Below, in pieces: positions 10,027 through 20,591 of a stretch of DNA of 64,000 bases. Source of the stretch: Asparagopsis taxiformis (lineage: Eukaryota; Rhodophyta; Florideophyceae; Bonnemaisoniales; Bonnemaisoniaceae); contig JALQPE010002403.1 in NCBI GenBank assembly GCA_030407315.1, positions 124,001 through 188,000 on the forward strand. The letters are read 5' to 3'. The notes under the pieces are model-generated. The model did no database searches. It was not told the origin of the DNA and worked only from the letters and a program-made list of their open reading frames with translations. Position 1 is the stretch's first letter. Every line of letters begins with the position of its first letter. The position numbers and the translations under genes were made by a program.

Positions 10027-11106
10027 ACGATTCAGTACCCGTCTGATACACTTCGATGTTCTTCTATCTTGTCGCAACCTTTCCTACCTTTGCAGTATCA
10101 CTCTGGGTTCTTGTTACTGGCTCACGAGCCTTTGTCCTCTTGTTCATTGTGTAAAATATACATCATTTTGTTTGCTTGTATTTCCTGTTGCCATCTCTGC
10201 TCGGTTCGGTGCGCTTCCCAACATGTGCAGCAATGGCCCGCAGTGTTGGAAATGCCATATTACGGGAAAAGCGAAAGTTCTAACCATCACTTCCAGTCCT
10301 GGTTGCACATTTGACAAACGCATTTCCCCTCCGTTATCATCCTGGATTGCAAATCCATGTTTTTGCCAGGCAGTTGGATAGTTTCCGCAACAGTAGCGGT
10401 ATTTCAACTGCAATTCATTGCTCTTAGAGTTGAATACCGTCACGAATACATGCTAGCATCGAAAGCCTAGCTGTTGTCCCAGACGCAGTGAGATTGTACG
10501 AACTTATTCCATTCCAGGCACAAAGCTCCCAGCCGACGTCGCTGAATTTTCCCGACTTGATGTATGACACGTTGGCGCGTATAAATCGTTTTGGTTGGTT
10601 TATGCGGTCGCTAGAGCAGCCTCGTCAGCGCTGGAACCACAACGGTGTTCCACTTGTGCAATTGTGAATGGTGGATAAGAAACTGAAAAAAAGGAAAAGT
10701 TAATGCTCTCTCGACACGGTGGAATTTGCCCCTAATCGACTTGTATATGGCAATTAAATCGTCGAAGGTCGGTGGTGTTCGTTTCCTCCAACCATCGACG
10801 TTTTCCCACGTCGCGCGCGGCATTATCATAGTTTTCTGGTGAAAGAAGCGGACAATTGTTTTCGCTGTCCGCAAAAAAATTCAGGCGCCGCCCCCGACCG
10901 ATGCCAATTCAAATCCTTGTTGACAAGTGAACCAACCTTCCTAGCTCCATTGCGCTTCGCTCTTTCTTTACCGTCCCATTCATCGCTGTTATCTACAGCC
11001 AATTCCACTAAGCAACATTTTGCAGCTGCATGAACCGCAACTGAATGTCCATTGCAACATTCTTCAGCACCCATCATCTCCAACCTGAGCCGACATAGCA
11101 ACCGAG
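10027..11106. other. intergenic region upstream of exportin-T
   Basis: No protein gene is recognised. The last 250 bp before 11107 are C-rich and G-poor, like other leaders here. On the minus strand near 10682-10704 there is a strong 3' splice-site-like sequence (an ATTAAC, then a pyrimidine run, then CAG) with no convincing exon attached. Confidence 0.35.
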
Positions 11107-14100
11107 ATGGCGGAGCTTGACACCGCCGTCATGCTCTGCCTGGACCCCAGTCTACCTCCCGCTACACGCAACAATGCCCTCACCTACTGCCAAAATCTCC
11201 GCACCTCTCCAGATGGTTGGGCTATTGTTTTGCAACACCTTTCAACAAATCTGCGCCCTGAGGTTGCATTCTGGTGCATGCAGGTCCTCGAAGAAACCTT
11301 CTCCAATCGCGCGCGTTACCCTTCCCAATTCTCTGCAGAAAATACCCTTGTTGTGCGCAACAATGTGCTATCCTATCTCACAGCTGTCGTTGAATCTAAA
11401 CAGCAATCTCTTCCCCTCCCAGTTTACGTCCTCAACAAACTTGCTCAAGTCGTAGTATCCCTCATTGCCGCAGACTATCCCCACGCATGGCCAAATGCAT
11501 TTCAACACACAATTCTCCCACTCGCGAAGCCTACACATCCCGCGTCCCGTTCCTCCATCGCAATGTTCTACCGTCTGCTCCGCACACTTGATGAGGACGT
11601 TACTAGTATTCATGCGGCACAGATCAGTTCTGAAAAACGTGAGACTTCCATTCGCGTCAAAGATGCAATGCGAGATGATTGCATTACTGCAATTATCAAT
11701 GTCATTATCGAACATTTGGCTAACCCCTCACACACATCTGCCGCTTTTGAAATCATGTCACGCTATACAGAATGGATCGACGTTTCCCTCGTTACTCAGC
11801 AACGCATCCTAGCCCCTATGTATGCCATTCTCACTGCGCCACCCCCTTGTGATGCGCGCGCAGCAGCTTCAGCTGCTTTGCGCGCCATTATTCTCAAGCG
11901 AATGGATGCAACTGCTAAACTCAGATTGATGAATGCATTGCAAGTCGATTCCCTTCTCCAATCTATTCCGGTTCATCAAATGGTCGCCACGGATGAGGAG
12001 GGAAGCGATGTTGAACTCAATTTGCGAACCGGACAGGTTGAAATGGCAGCACTTGTAAATGCAATATCCATGTCGGCTCTGGATATCCTCAAGGATGCAT
12101 GCAAGGGATCCAATACACAGCAGATGGACCCACAGGTCGTATCTGCAGCCGCTATTATTGCCCAACGGGCACTACCGGTCGCCCTTCGTTTCCTCGGTGA
12201 GACCACCGATGAAGGTACATCTTCCCAGACGCTGCAGTGTGTTAATACGTACGTGAATACATTTTCACGTGTCTCAAAGATCGGTCTCTCCACTACTGAA
12301 GGGGATGGTCTTTCAGCTATTGTTGCTATTCTGAAGGTTGTGGAGGAGCGATGTCTATTTCCGAAGGACTTTGACCCACTTGACGATACTTCAGACTCCG
12401 AAAGCGCATTTTCCGAATTGCGATATGTCCTGCTCAAGAAAGTGTTCCAAAGTGTTGCAAGGTCATTCCCTGATATGTGTCTTGAATTTTTGAAGCAGTT
12501 ATTCTCCATGGCTGCAAAAGAAAACGATGCGTCTCGGACGGAATTAGCACTAGCTATGTTACTGTCACTAATAACTACCCTATCAGATATTCCACAGCTG
12601 AATGCATTTCGAGCAAATCTTATGGCTAATCCTCCGGCATGCATGAAATTTAATGCCGATGCTGCATCGTATCCGAATGACGGGCACCATCTTGCAAGAC
12701 TGCATCAACTTGAAGCTGTTTCGGCAAGTTATTTCGATCTGGTCGCCCGTTCTTACCGCTTGTTCTTATCGTCTGATCAGTCCAATCTACTCGCATCTGT
12801 ACTTCCTGTGTTTTTTGACATCCGTGGCCTCGGTCACCGATCCTCTTCAGCCGTTAGATCACATGCTGCATACAGCCTGCTAAAGTTGGCAAGACCGTTG
12901 CGAAGTGTCGTATCTGGTGCCCAACTTGATGCTATGTTGAACGCTCTGAAAGGCTATATGTTCCCACTGAACAGCAATATTTCTTCTACCGAATCGAAAG
13001 ATCAAATGCTTATCTTCGAAACAGTTGGTTATCTTCTTGGAACGGATCACAAAGCGGAAGAATCGAAACATTATTTGTCCATGATACTTCAACCACTCAT
13101 TGAAGGCATTCGATCCAATATTGGAGACGCTGCTGTTCCTTTCATTTCAGCATCGGGCTTTCTATCAAAAGGATTCGGTGGCGACTCGAAGCCGTTGCTA
13201 CTGCTGACAGCAGACTCGAAGCAAGATCAAGCAACAGATATGACGAATAGTTCAATGTCAGGAGGAAGCGATTCCACTGGAAAGGATGTCAAAGTACAAC
13301 GGGTGACTCCCCTTAGCCAAGAGATGCAGCAAGTTTGGGTTGCTTGTCTTGAAGCTGTTCTCAAAGCTTCAACTCCTTATTTCCAAGGTGGAAAAGGTGT
13401 GGAACTGGCAGAATTGAGAGCAAAGCTTATTTTCTTTTTGCATCGCATGGTTGACACAATTGGTATGTCAGCGATGGCATATCTTGAACAGGTAGTGCCA
13501 GAGTTGCTCAAGGTCGCAGCTTCTCCCTTCGAAATTCGTGACGTTATAATCTTAGCATCCCAAGCCGTTTCCAGGTTTGGGGAGAAATTCGAGCCGTTAG
13601 TCGTCAAGATATATGGCCCCATTGTACAACACGTTCATCAGCATTCATTCACTTTGGATCCAGGAACTTTGACGGCTATATCGGAGGAGAGCCGAGAAGC
13701 AGTGGAGATGCATCGGGCGTACACATACTTTATGCATGCTCTGATTGGAACGAAGCTGATCAGAGTTTTGATTCACCCAAACAATTTGCATCTGCTTCAA
13801 GGTGTTGTGGGCTCGATTATCATGAACGCCATCGGGGAGTCACTGGATATTCGCGTAGCTAGTTCTGTGCAGAAAATGTCACTGCACATGCTGGGTCAAA
13901 TGGTGGAACAGTGGATCAACGGTGGCGAGTCGGTGGCGAACAGGACATTAGGTGAATCGCCTCCAGGTTTTTCACAATTTGTGCTCACTGAAATTGCCAA
14001 TGCATGTGTGATGAGTGGAGTGCGAGGTTGTGTGTTCAAACGTGGAGAGTACAACAGTGGTCAGGCAATAGCTGTGCTTACAGAGACTGTACTGTTGCAG

Positions 14101-14283
14101 AGGATCTGTCTCAAACGTATGGGCCAGTCGTTTGCGGATGCTCTTCAGTCTGGACCTCTAAGCACGTTACCTCAGTCATTTGTGCACAGTTATTTGACTG
14201 CGATGTGCAAAAGTGATGTGAATATCTCCAAGTTGGCACAGGATCAGGCGGAACTCGCGAAAATGATACGCTCGAGTCGGTGA
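11107..14283 (+). CDS. XPOT: exportin-T-like tRNA nuclear export receptor
   Basis: Exportin-T (yeast Los1, plant PAUSED) is a karyopherin-beta that carries mature tRNA with Ran-GTP from nucleus to cytoplasm. This protein has 1058 residues in one exon, the size of the family. The N-terminal region shows the XPOT pattern: an ALTYCQNL helix near residue 25, then EVAFWCMQVLEE, then RNNVLSYL, matching the TYCQ and FWCLQ landmarks of plant PAUSED. The rest is an array of helical HEAT-like repeats with conserved stretches such as ASSVQKMSLHMLGQMVEQW near the C terminus. The other karyopherin candidates, exportin-1 and exportin-5, fit less well at the N terminus. The ATG at 11107 is the first in frame. 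It converges on the bZIP gene 309 bp downstream. Confidence 0.86.
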   Translation: MAELDTAVMLCLDPSLPPATRNNALTYCQNLRTSPDGWAIVLQHLSTNLRPEVAFWCMQVLEETFSNRARYPSQFSAENTLVVRNNVLSYLTAVVESKQQSLPLPVYVLNKLAQVVVSLIAADYPHAWPNAFQHTILPLAKPTHPASRSSIAMFYRLLRTLDEDVTSIHAAQISSEKRETSIRVKDAMRDDCITAIINVIIEHLANPSHTSAAFEIMSRYTEWIDVSLVTQQRILAPMYAILTAPPPCDARAAASAALRAIILKRMDATAKLRLMNALQVDSLLQSIPVHQMVATDEEGSDVELNLRTGQVEMAALVNAISMSALDILKDACKGSNTQQMDPQVVSAAAIIAQRALPVALRFLGETTDEGTSSQTLQCVNTYVNTFSRVSKIGLSTTEGDGLSAIVAILKVVEERCLFPKDFDPLDDTSDSESAFSELRYVLLKKVFQSVARSFPDMCLEFLKQLFSMAAKENDASRTELALAMLLSLITTLSDIPQLNAFRANLMANPPACMKFNADAASYPNDGHHLARLHQLEAVSASYFDLVARSYRLFLSSDQSNLLASVLPVFFDIRGLGHRSSSAVRSHAAYSLLKLARPLRSVVSGAQLDAMLNALKGYMFPLNSNISSTESKDQMLIFETVGYLLGTDHKAEESKHYLSMILQPLIEGIRSNIGDAAVPFISASGFLSKGFGGDSKPLLLLTADSKQDQATDMTNSSMSGGSDSTGKDVKVQRVTPLSQEMQQVWVACLEAVLKASTPYFQGGKGVELAELRAKLIFFLHRMVDTIGMSAMAYLEQVVPELLKVAASPFEIRDVIILASQAVSRFGEKFEPLVVKIYGPIVQHVHQHSFTLDPGTLTAISEESREAVEMHRAYTYFMHALIGTKLIRVLIHPNNLHLLQGVVGSIIMNAIGESLDIRVASSVQKMSLHMLGQMVEQWINGGESVANRTLGESPPGFSQFVLTEIANACVMSGVRGCVFKRGEYNSGQAIAVLTETVLLQRICLKRMGQSFADALQSGPLSTLPQSFVHSYLTAMCKSDVNISKLAQDQAELAKMIRSSR

Positions 14284-14592
14284 GTAGTTGGAAGAATATT
14301 TTGTGCCTGAACGTTTGGCGTTGCCGAGAACGCAGTTAACGGTGAGTTGGGCAAGGAACTCGGGCAATAGTAAATTAGTAGAGCGTGGTAGTTTGCTCAT
14401 GCACATAGTTAACACACACACACACACGCGTATGATATTAGAGCGGAGTGAAGTTTGCGCTGATTTGAATGTAGGCTAACAAGTACAATGTGGCGATCTG
14501 AAAGATGTTTGCAGAAGCTGCGCATTTTACTTTTACAACCCCTAGACCGCCATCAGTTAAGCAAGTGGCGGTAATAGTACCGCTCAGTTATG
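14284..14592. other. convergent 3' region between XPOT and bZIP
   Basis: It contains a short CA microsatellite at about 14410-14429. No gene is seen. Confidence 0.4.
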
Positions 14593-15684
14593 TTACTGTA
14601 CTTTACTAGCGTTGTTAATGTTGGCATAATCGAGAAGACTTTGCACGAAGCTGAGGTTTCTTGAAATCGGCGGAAGAGCGCCGCTGGCGGGAAGAACGCA
14701 GTCTGAAAGCTTGTCCGTACTCAACGAGAGGTGCAACTTGCTTGGAATTTTCATTAGTCCACTATTGGCTGCCCCGCTAGTCAAGACAGCGCTCTCTGAA
14801 TTACCGCTAATTATCTTGTCAAGCATATCACTGGACATGGAGAACCTCAAAGTGGAAGCAGTTTTCCTGAGTACGGCAGCGGAATTTTGGGCGTTACTCT
14901 TCAAATCTACGTTTTCCTTCTTGAGCGCTTCATTGGCCATGCGCAAATGCAGAATTTCTCTCTCGGCTGCTCCGCACCTCTGTTCGAGGGCGACAGCGCG
15001 TTCGAGCAGAACATCGACCTCTTCGCCGAGCTCGCCGATAGTTTTGCGCTGCTTGTCGCGCGAGCGAGCTGCGGAGGCTCTGTTGCGCAGGCGACGTTTG
15101 TGTAGCATGATATCGCGCTCCTCGTCTGTCATTTTGCGCGACTTTGCGGCGGTGGAGCCACGCAAATCGACGAGGGAGCGCGGGTCGAAGCGGGCCTCCT
15201 CCTCCTTGGTCATGCGATGGCGGCGAATCTTGCCCACGCCGCGCGGTGGGCGCGGCTTCTTGGGTCTCTCGCGTTGGGAGGAGGGCGAGCTGCTGGAGGG
15301 CGGCTCGGAGCTTGCGACGGAGGAGAAGGCGACGGTCGGGGAGGAGGGCGTCGATGGGGAGGACTGGAAGTGCACGGCGGCGGGTTCGGTCTTGAGCAGT
15401 GGCTCGGACACGTGGATGGAGGGGTAGGACATAGCGGTCGGGAGGGTGGCGGAGACGGTGGCGTTTGCAGTGTTGGCACATGAGGGGCGTGGTGCGTAGC
15501 GAGTGTCAAAGGCGGCTGAGGCGAGGTAGAGCGAGGAGTCGGGGGGCGGTGGTGGAGGTGCGGATGGGTTTCGGGCGGCTATGCGACGCTGCCATTCGGC
15601 GTCCTTTGCGCTGACGGCGAGGTTTTCGTCGCGAAGTCGTTGCATTTCACATAACTCGGAACTGATGCTGCCCAGGCTACGCAT
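14593..15684 (-). CDS. bZIP transcription factor
   Basis: The protein has 363 residues from the ATG at 15684; the open frame upstream to 15906 has no ATG. The basic region RRLRNRASAARSRDKQRK carries the invariant Asn-X7-Arg and lies in the C-terminal half. A leucine zipper with heptad hydrophobic residues follows (VDVLLERAVALEQ and onward). The N-terminal half is rich in Ser and Pro and has a basic KKPRPPRGVGKIRRHR stretch. No membrane segment is seen, so it is not an ATF6/bZIP28-type membrane-tethered factor. After the zipper two related short segments occur, TLRFSMSSDMLDK and KLHLSLSTDKLSD. The bZIP subgroup and target genes cannot be told from sequence alone. Confidence 0.9.
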   Translation of the reverse strand: MRSLGSISSELCEMQRLRDENLAVSAKDAEWQRRIAARNPSAPPPPPPDSSLYLASAAFDTRYAPRPSCANTANATVSATLPTAMSYPSIHVSEPLLKTEPAAVHFQSSPSTPSSPTVAFSSVASSEPPSSSSPSSQRERPKKPRPPRGVGKIRRHRMTKEEEARFDPRSLVDLRGSTAAKSRKMTDEERDIMLHKRRLRNRASAARSRDKQRKTIGELGEEVDVLLERAVALEQRCGAAEREILHLRMANEALKKENVDLKSNAQNSAAVLRKTASTLRFSMSSDMLDKIISGNSESAVLTSGAANSGLMKIPSKLHLSLSTDKLSDCVLPASGALPPISRNLSFVQSLLDYANINNASKVQ

Positions 15685-18600
15685 TTCTGCGCGCGACGGG
15701 TTGAGGTGAGAGGGTGCCGTGTGGTGTCGGGTTGTGGTTGCGGCGAGCGTTTGAACGGTCGCGTGAAGAAGAGTCGGTGCGCGCTGGTTAAAAAAGGAAA
15801 TGCGCACAGTTGAGTTGCACTTAAGACAAGCGGGTGGGTGATTCGCGGCTTGATGATATGCGCCGTTGTACGCAGACGGTGTGGCGACGGACGGCTGCAA
15901 GTGCACCGTGACAATATCTGCAAGTTGGGTGGCAAGATGTAGTGAATCGTGACGTGCATGGGCACGGCGGATGGATGTGTGGTGGTGGTGGCAAATCTCG
16001 GATTGAGATTGTTCAAACGCGCGATGATTGGTTGGATCTCGTTGTGGTTACGTGGTTGATTGAGATTTTACGATTTGCACAAAAAAATTGCCGACTCGAA
16101 TATTGCGAAAAATGTGAATTCAAAAACCTCACATTGTCACGCCGTCGACTCGACGTTGTGATTGGAGCACACGATATCTTTGTGACGAAATGCTCTAGTT
16201 GCTCGTTTTTCTTTCAATAAGCGATGGTGAGCCAGCCGACGAGATATTTTCAACGCGCCCGTCCGTCTCACGCGCGCAAATGCGCAGAAACGTTGCCACA
16301 CATGATGCCCAGTTGGAACACACATGGACATGATGCAACCTCGATTTTGCCGCAATATGTTTGTTCTCGAGCACGCACACGCGCCCGCCCGCCCGCGCCA
16401 ACGTTGTATCCAATTCGTCGGGGAATTTTCGTCCGCATATTTCGAGTCCAGCCGCCCAACCATAAGGCGACCGAGTGGAACTTACACACTTGTCGCGCGT
16501 GCAACCACCATCGTTCCATGACGCCCAAACCGCCCGCTCTATGACCGATTCAACCATGTCCATCCGTCCCGCCCCACAGCCCACAGCTTACACTCCGCTC
16601 GCTGCCTGATATTTCACCGCCCCGCCGCGCACTATTGGCACACAATATATGTCACGCCTCATCACGTATCTTACCGCGCCACAAAATTGCAATCCTCGTT
16701 GGCTGCTCGCATGCGCCCCGTGCATTTGCGTCGTCTATGCCCATAGTACCTCTACAGATCCCGCCTAGTTGCAACGTTTCCTGTATCCCTGGTGCTCAGC
16801 TCACCTCATCCTCACGCAATTCATCCTTCTCTACCGCTGCCAGGCACGTGCCAGCGCTCCGTTATGGTGTCCATCCTTGTACTACACTATGCTGCCCAAT
16901 CATTCGCCGCCCCCTTGCTTCGGCCTTTTCATTCGCATAATTCTACGAATCCTTTATCTATGTCACTAGCAAACCATTCAACATTCGACCACAATTCACT
17001 CCAGTGCACGCATGCTGCGCTGTGCTATGCATGCCACCATTTCTGTTACAGTGCCTCCAAAGTATTCTCTCGACTTTTCAACCGTCCGTCAGAGTTGAAA
17101 GCATTCTCCCACATTCCTCCCAGACAGCAACCCTTTTGCTCAAAATCTCTCGTACATTAATGTTCGCATATTGTCGTGACCGACCGCACGTGGGCCATGT
17201 AACGATTGCTTCAATTCCGTCGTGTCAGGAAAAACATAACGTGTTGTCATATGTTAAAACCATTCAACATGCGCTTGATTCCAAAAAAACCTTGGCGACA
17301 TTTCAATAACATCGATCATTCTCTACTCGGTTTCCCCGCCACACCCATTGTTCCTTTCCGCTTCGTGCAGGGGGCGCCTTCATAAAACGTTGTAATGTGG
17401 GCAACAGCATGGAATTTTGTGCTGGTTGAGACACCACAGGATCTCAAGAGCACGTTTATATCATTTTGATTGTAAGCGTTTCATGACCGCGACAATTCGC
17501 ATTTCTTGGCTGGGCTTGCGCTCTCGAGTTCATTCTTCGTATTCCAGCTACAATTGGAAACTGTTCAGAGCGCATGATTTACCGGGACCAACTTGGAACC
17601 AAATGCAGCTTACGGCCGTCGGCGTCCGTCACAGTGCAATCATTTTTTTTGAAACAACTCATGGAAAAACCAAGCATGTTCTACCCCATCCATATACTTC
17701 CAACACGTTGCAAGATATTTCGTGACTGTTGTACCCAATTTGCTGCCACGCTCATACGTAATTGGTCTCACAAGAAGCTATCAGGGCGAATGAATTCAGA
17801 CGCCGATACGATAGCGCAACCCAACCAAGGGACGGAGTGGTTTACATGAATTGAAATTGGGCGCAAACGCCGTCATTGATTGCGTCATAGCGATGGAAGA
17901 ATTGCGGATGAAAATCATGTTTGAACACAAGTAGTACTGTGAATGGACGGCCTGCAAGCAACGAATCGACGAGCGTCGAAAAGGCTGCACGCCCACCGAT
18001 GGATTCCATCCAATCTGAATGAAAATCGATGCGTCTTCAGATCACATTTCACGCATGGGCGCAATTCACGCCGCGCACTCAGCCGGTGTGCTGCACGGAG
18101 TATGCGCTGATTTCGTGCACGCATGGACGATTTGATTGATTTTGCTCAAGGAGTGGGCGTGGTAACGTATGCTGGAAATCGTTTTGTCTTGAGAGCGGAC
18201 ATAACGCGGTACTATGATGGCTGGTCAGTTGCCTAAATTGGCGCTTGTAGAAGAAGGCATGCGGGTACGAAATCGATTTTGCTGTGCAGCCCAGGTAGGG
18301 TAATCAATCATTCAGAAGGAGCCACTCAGGTCGCTCGGTTGCGCGCACTGCATCCACGTGTACTGTTGCGGGCCACGGTTAGTTGTGTTTTTTTTTTTAA
18401 AATTGCAATTAATCTCCCCCTCCTCACCCCTGCTGTGTGACATGAGTTTTGCTTGGTTTCTAATCAACTTGTGCTCCCGTCTCGCCCTCATCTTGCAGCA
18501 TCACGTTGCTTACCGCATCGCTTTCCTCAATGTCTTCCAATAGACACCGCTGGAGGCACTGCTTTCCACGGCCAAGCAAGTGCAGCAATCCTTTTCTATG

Positions 18601-19181
18601 GAAAGAACAACCTCCAGAGAAGCACATCTCACTACGCGACACACGCATGTCTGTCTACGCACAGCTGCATCTCTGATTCGCTTGTTTTCTAGAAACAGAA
18701 ACAACATGCAGCGAAATATCTCATGTAACTGTTTCGTGTGAGTTTGGAATCACTACAACATTTCTACAGTCAGATCTCGTGACGTAACTTTTTTTCTTGC
18801 ATGCAGTTTCCTAATCTATTCGTGCCGCTGAATTCATGGCTAAATGCCAATTCGATAGTAACAGAAAGCTAAATATAGATCGGCCGCTCAAGTTCCCCCG
18901 TTCGCTTGATGCGTAATTCGACTACCGATTCCAAGCGTGACTGCCATTCAGCTTCAGTTTTTTTGATGGAAGCGTACAGAGAAAAATCGTACCCGACAGC
19001 TCAATGCACCGAGAGAATGACATATCAAACACTCACCACAGCTATTCTTTTACCATAACGTTACTACCACTATAGCATTTTTCATTATGAAACGCCCATC
19101 TGAATCTATTCGACCGCAAGTCACGTTACCAGCAAGGCATTCAGACGATTCTAGGTATCGCCGCACAGTACTTAACTCTAC
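15685..19181. other. 3.5-kb gap without a recognisable protein gene
   Basis: 15685-16190 is C-rich in the minus (bZIP) sense and is probably the bZIP leader and promoter. From about 16220 to 17350 the plus strand is C-rich and G-poor (27 C against 9 G in 16801-16860), like a leader for a plus-strand transcript, yet no frame longer than about 122 codons (16792-17160) follows and none has a known motif. 17400-19180 holds only short unrelated frames and a T run near 18390. Confidence 0.4.
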
Positions 19182-20179
19182 CTATTCCTGCTGCTCGGGG
19201 TAGTTGCGGAAGATCCCACCAGAGAACGGCAAGCAGCGATCAGACTTCAAATAAGCTGCCACGGAAGGAATGTTCTCAACAGTCTGTTTCAATGCAAGTA
19301 GTCGAGGTGTACTTTGGGTGATTCTCTCATATGTTTTAGGGAACGCAAACGCAACACCTCTCATCATGTACGTGATGGAGACATCAGGGTAGGAAATTTT
19401 GCTGCCGAAAATGTATACGCCGCTTCCGTCGTTATGTGCGGTGACAGTTTTCTCTACCCAATCAAACAATATTTGAGCAGATGAACATGTTAGCATGCGA
19501 TACAGAAATTATCACTGTATGTGTGGATCATTTTGATATATGAGCTTACCGAGATGATCAAACAGTCTTGGAAGACGAAGTTGAGTCACACTAGCAAAGT
19601 CGAAAACATTTGAGCGTGTGTTAGAAGTCCAAATTGCACAGACAAAGGTAATGAAACACATTATTCTATTACTTACACAGTCGCAGCTCGCTTGGCCTCT
19701 GGCAATTGGTCTTCGTAGGAAGCTGTAACATCAACAGGGTGATGTGTAGCGTGGACCTAACACATACATATGATCATACATTGCGCCAATGTCAGTTACA
19801 ATGAAATTCGGTCTGGAAGAAATCAACTAATCTAGTTGCGATGTCTTACCTCGCCCACGATATCATGTACAAAGTTATCGATTTGAATAGCTGCATATTG
19901 ATCTTTCTCATTCTCAGGCATCAATCCATGCTTGCGGGCAAGATATGCAAGGATCACAGGCGTCATGGACAAGGACAACTCATCGGAAACCTGCAAAATC
20001 GGTGGAGCATAATGCACAATACCTGGAATGGCTGTCTTAGCCTTTGCGATTGCCTCGTTGCCAGCTGGTCCACGGCACACATCTTCATACGGAATTTCCT
20101 TGAGCTCAAGAACCATGCGAATGAAGTCACCCCTTCCGGGGATCATGTTGTGGTAATACAGCTTATATGGTGTCGTCAT
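19182..20179 (-). CDS. glutathione S-transferase, sigma/PGDS-like (4 exons)
   Basis: A soluble glutathione transferase that conjugates or isomerises substrates with GSH. By splice-site and frame fit the exons are 19850-20179, 19677-19756, 19550-19590 and 19182-19453, joining in frame to 240 residues, the usual GST length. The introns are 93, 86 and 96 nt; all begin GTAAG and end in AG, with CTAAC or CTGAC branch-like motifs. The first exon carries the thioredoxin-like half: YKLYYHNMIPGRGDFIRMVLE at the N terminus, then the SMTPVILAYLARKHGL region with the GSH-contacting segment. The second half includes YEDQLPEAKRAA and, across two splice junctions, RLPRLFDHLEKTV followed by SKISYPDVSIT, as in prostaglandin-D-synthase-like GSTs. 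It diverges from the S1-domain gene. The substrate is unknown. Confidence 0.85.
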
Positions 20180-20591
20180 TTTGAGGTGCGATGTGTGAGA
20201 TCGGTGTCGAATAAGTTCACAGTAAAAGGAAAGAGAACAACGCAGATGGATCCGTTCGTAGATTGCTATCGATTGAATCCGGTGAGACTCCCACTTGCGC
20301 AATCTACCCAGGGTATTAAACTCTTCGGAAGTGTCGCAGACTGGAATTCTATGAATCGTTCAAATGTTACCTCTGAGTGAAGGAGATTCGGATATGTGAA
20401 TGAGTTTTGAAACAGCCAATAAATTTCAACGGTATGTAGGATTTTCTACCAGCGGAAGAGACACAGCCCTCAAAATTCAGTAACCGGTTACTTACGGGAA
20501 TTCGGACACACTCAAGAGATCTTCATCTCGAACATTTGACCTCGACCCATCCATCATTCAGCCGCCCGTAACTGCATCAACCAAGCCTACA
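20180..20591. promoter_or_regulatory. divergent promoter region, GST and S1 protein
   Basis: The 412 bp lie between two start codons on opposite strands. I see no clear TATA box or named operator. The last part before 20592 is C-rich, as expected for a leader. Confidence 0.4.

Noticed and set aside
14410..14429. CA microsatellite after exportin-T
   Set aside because: A short simple repeat in a 3' region with no sign of function.
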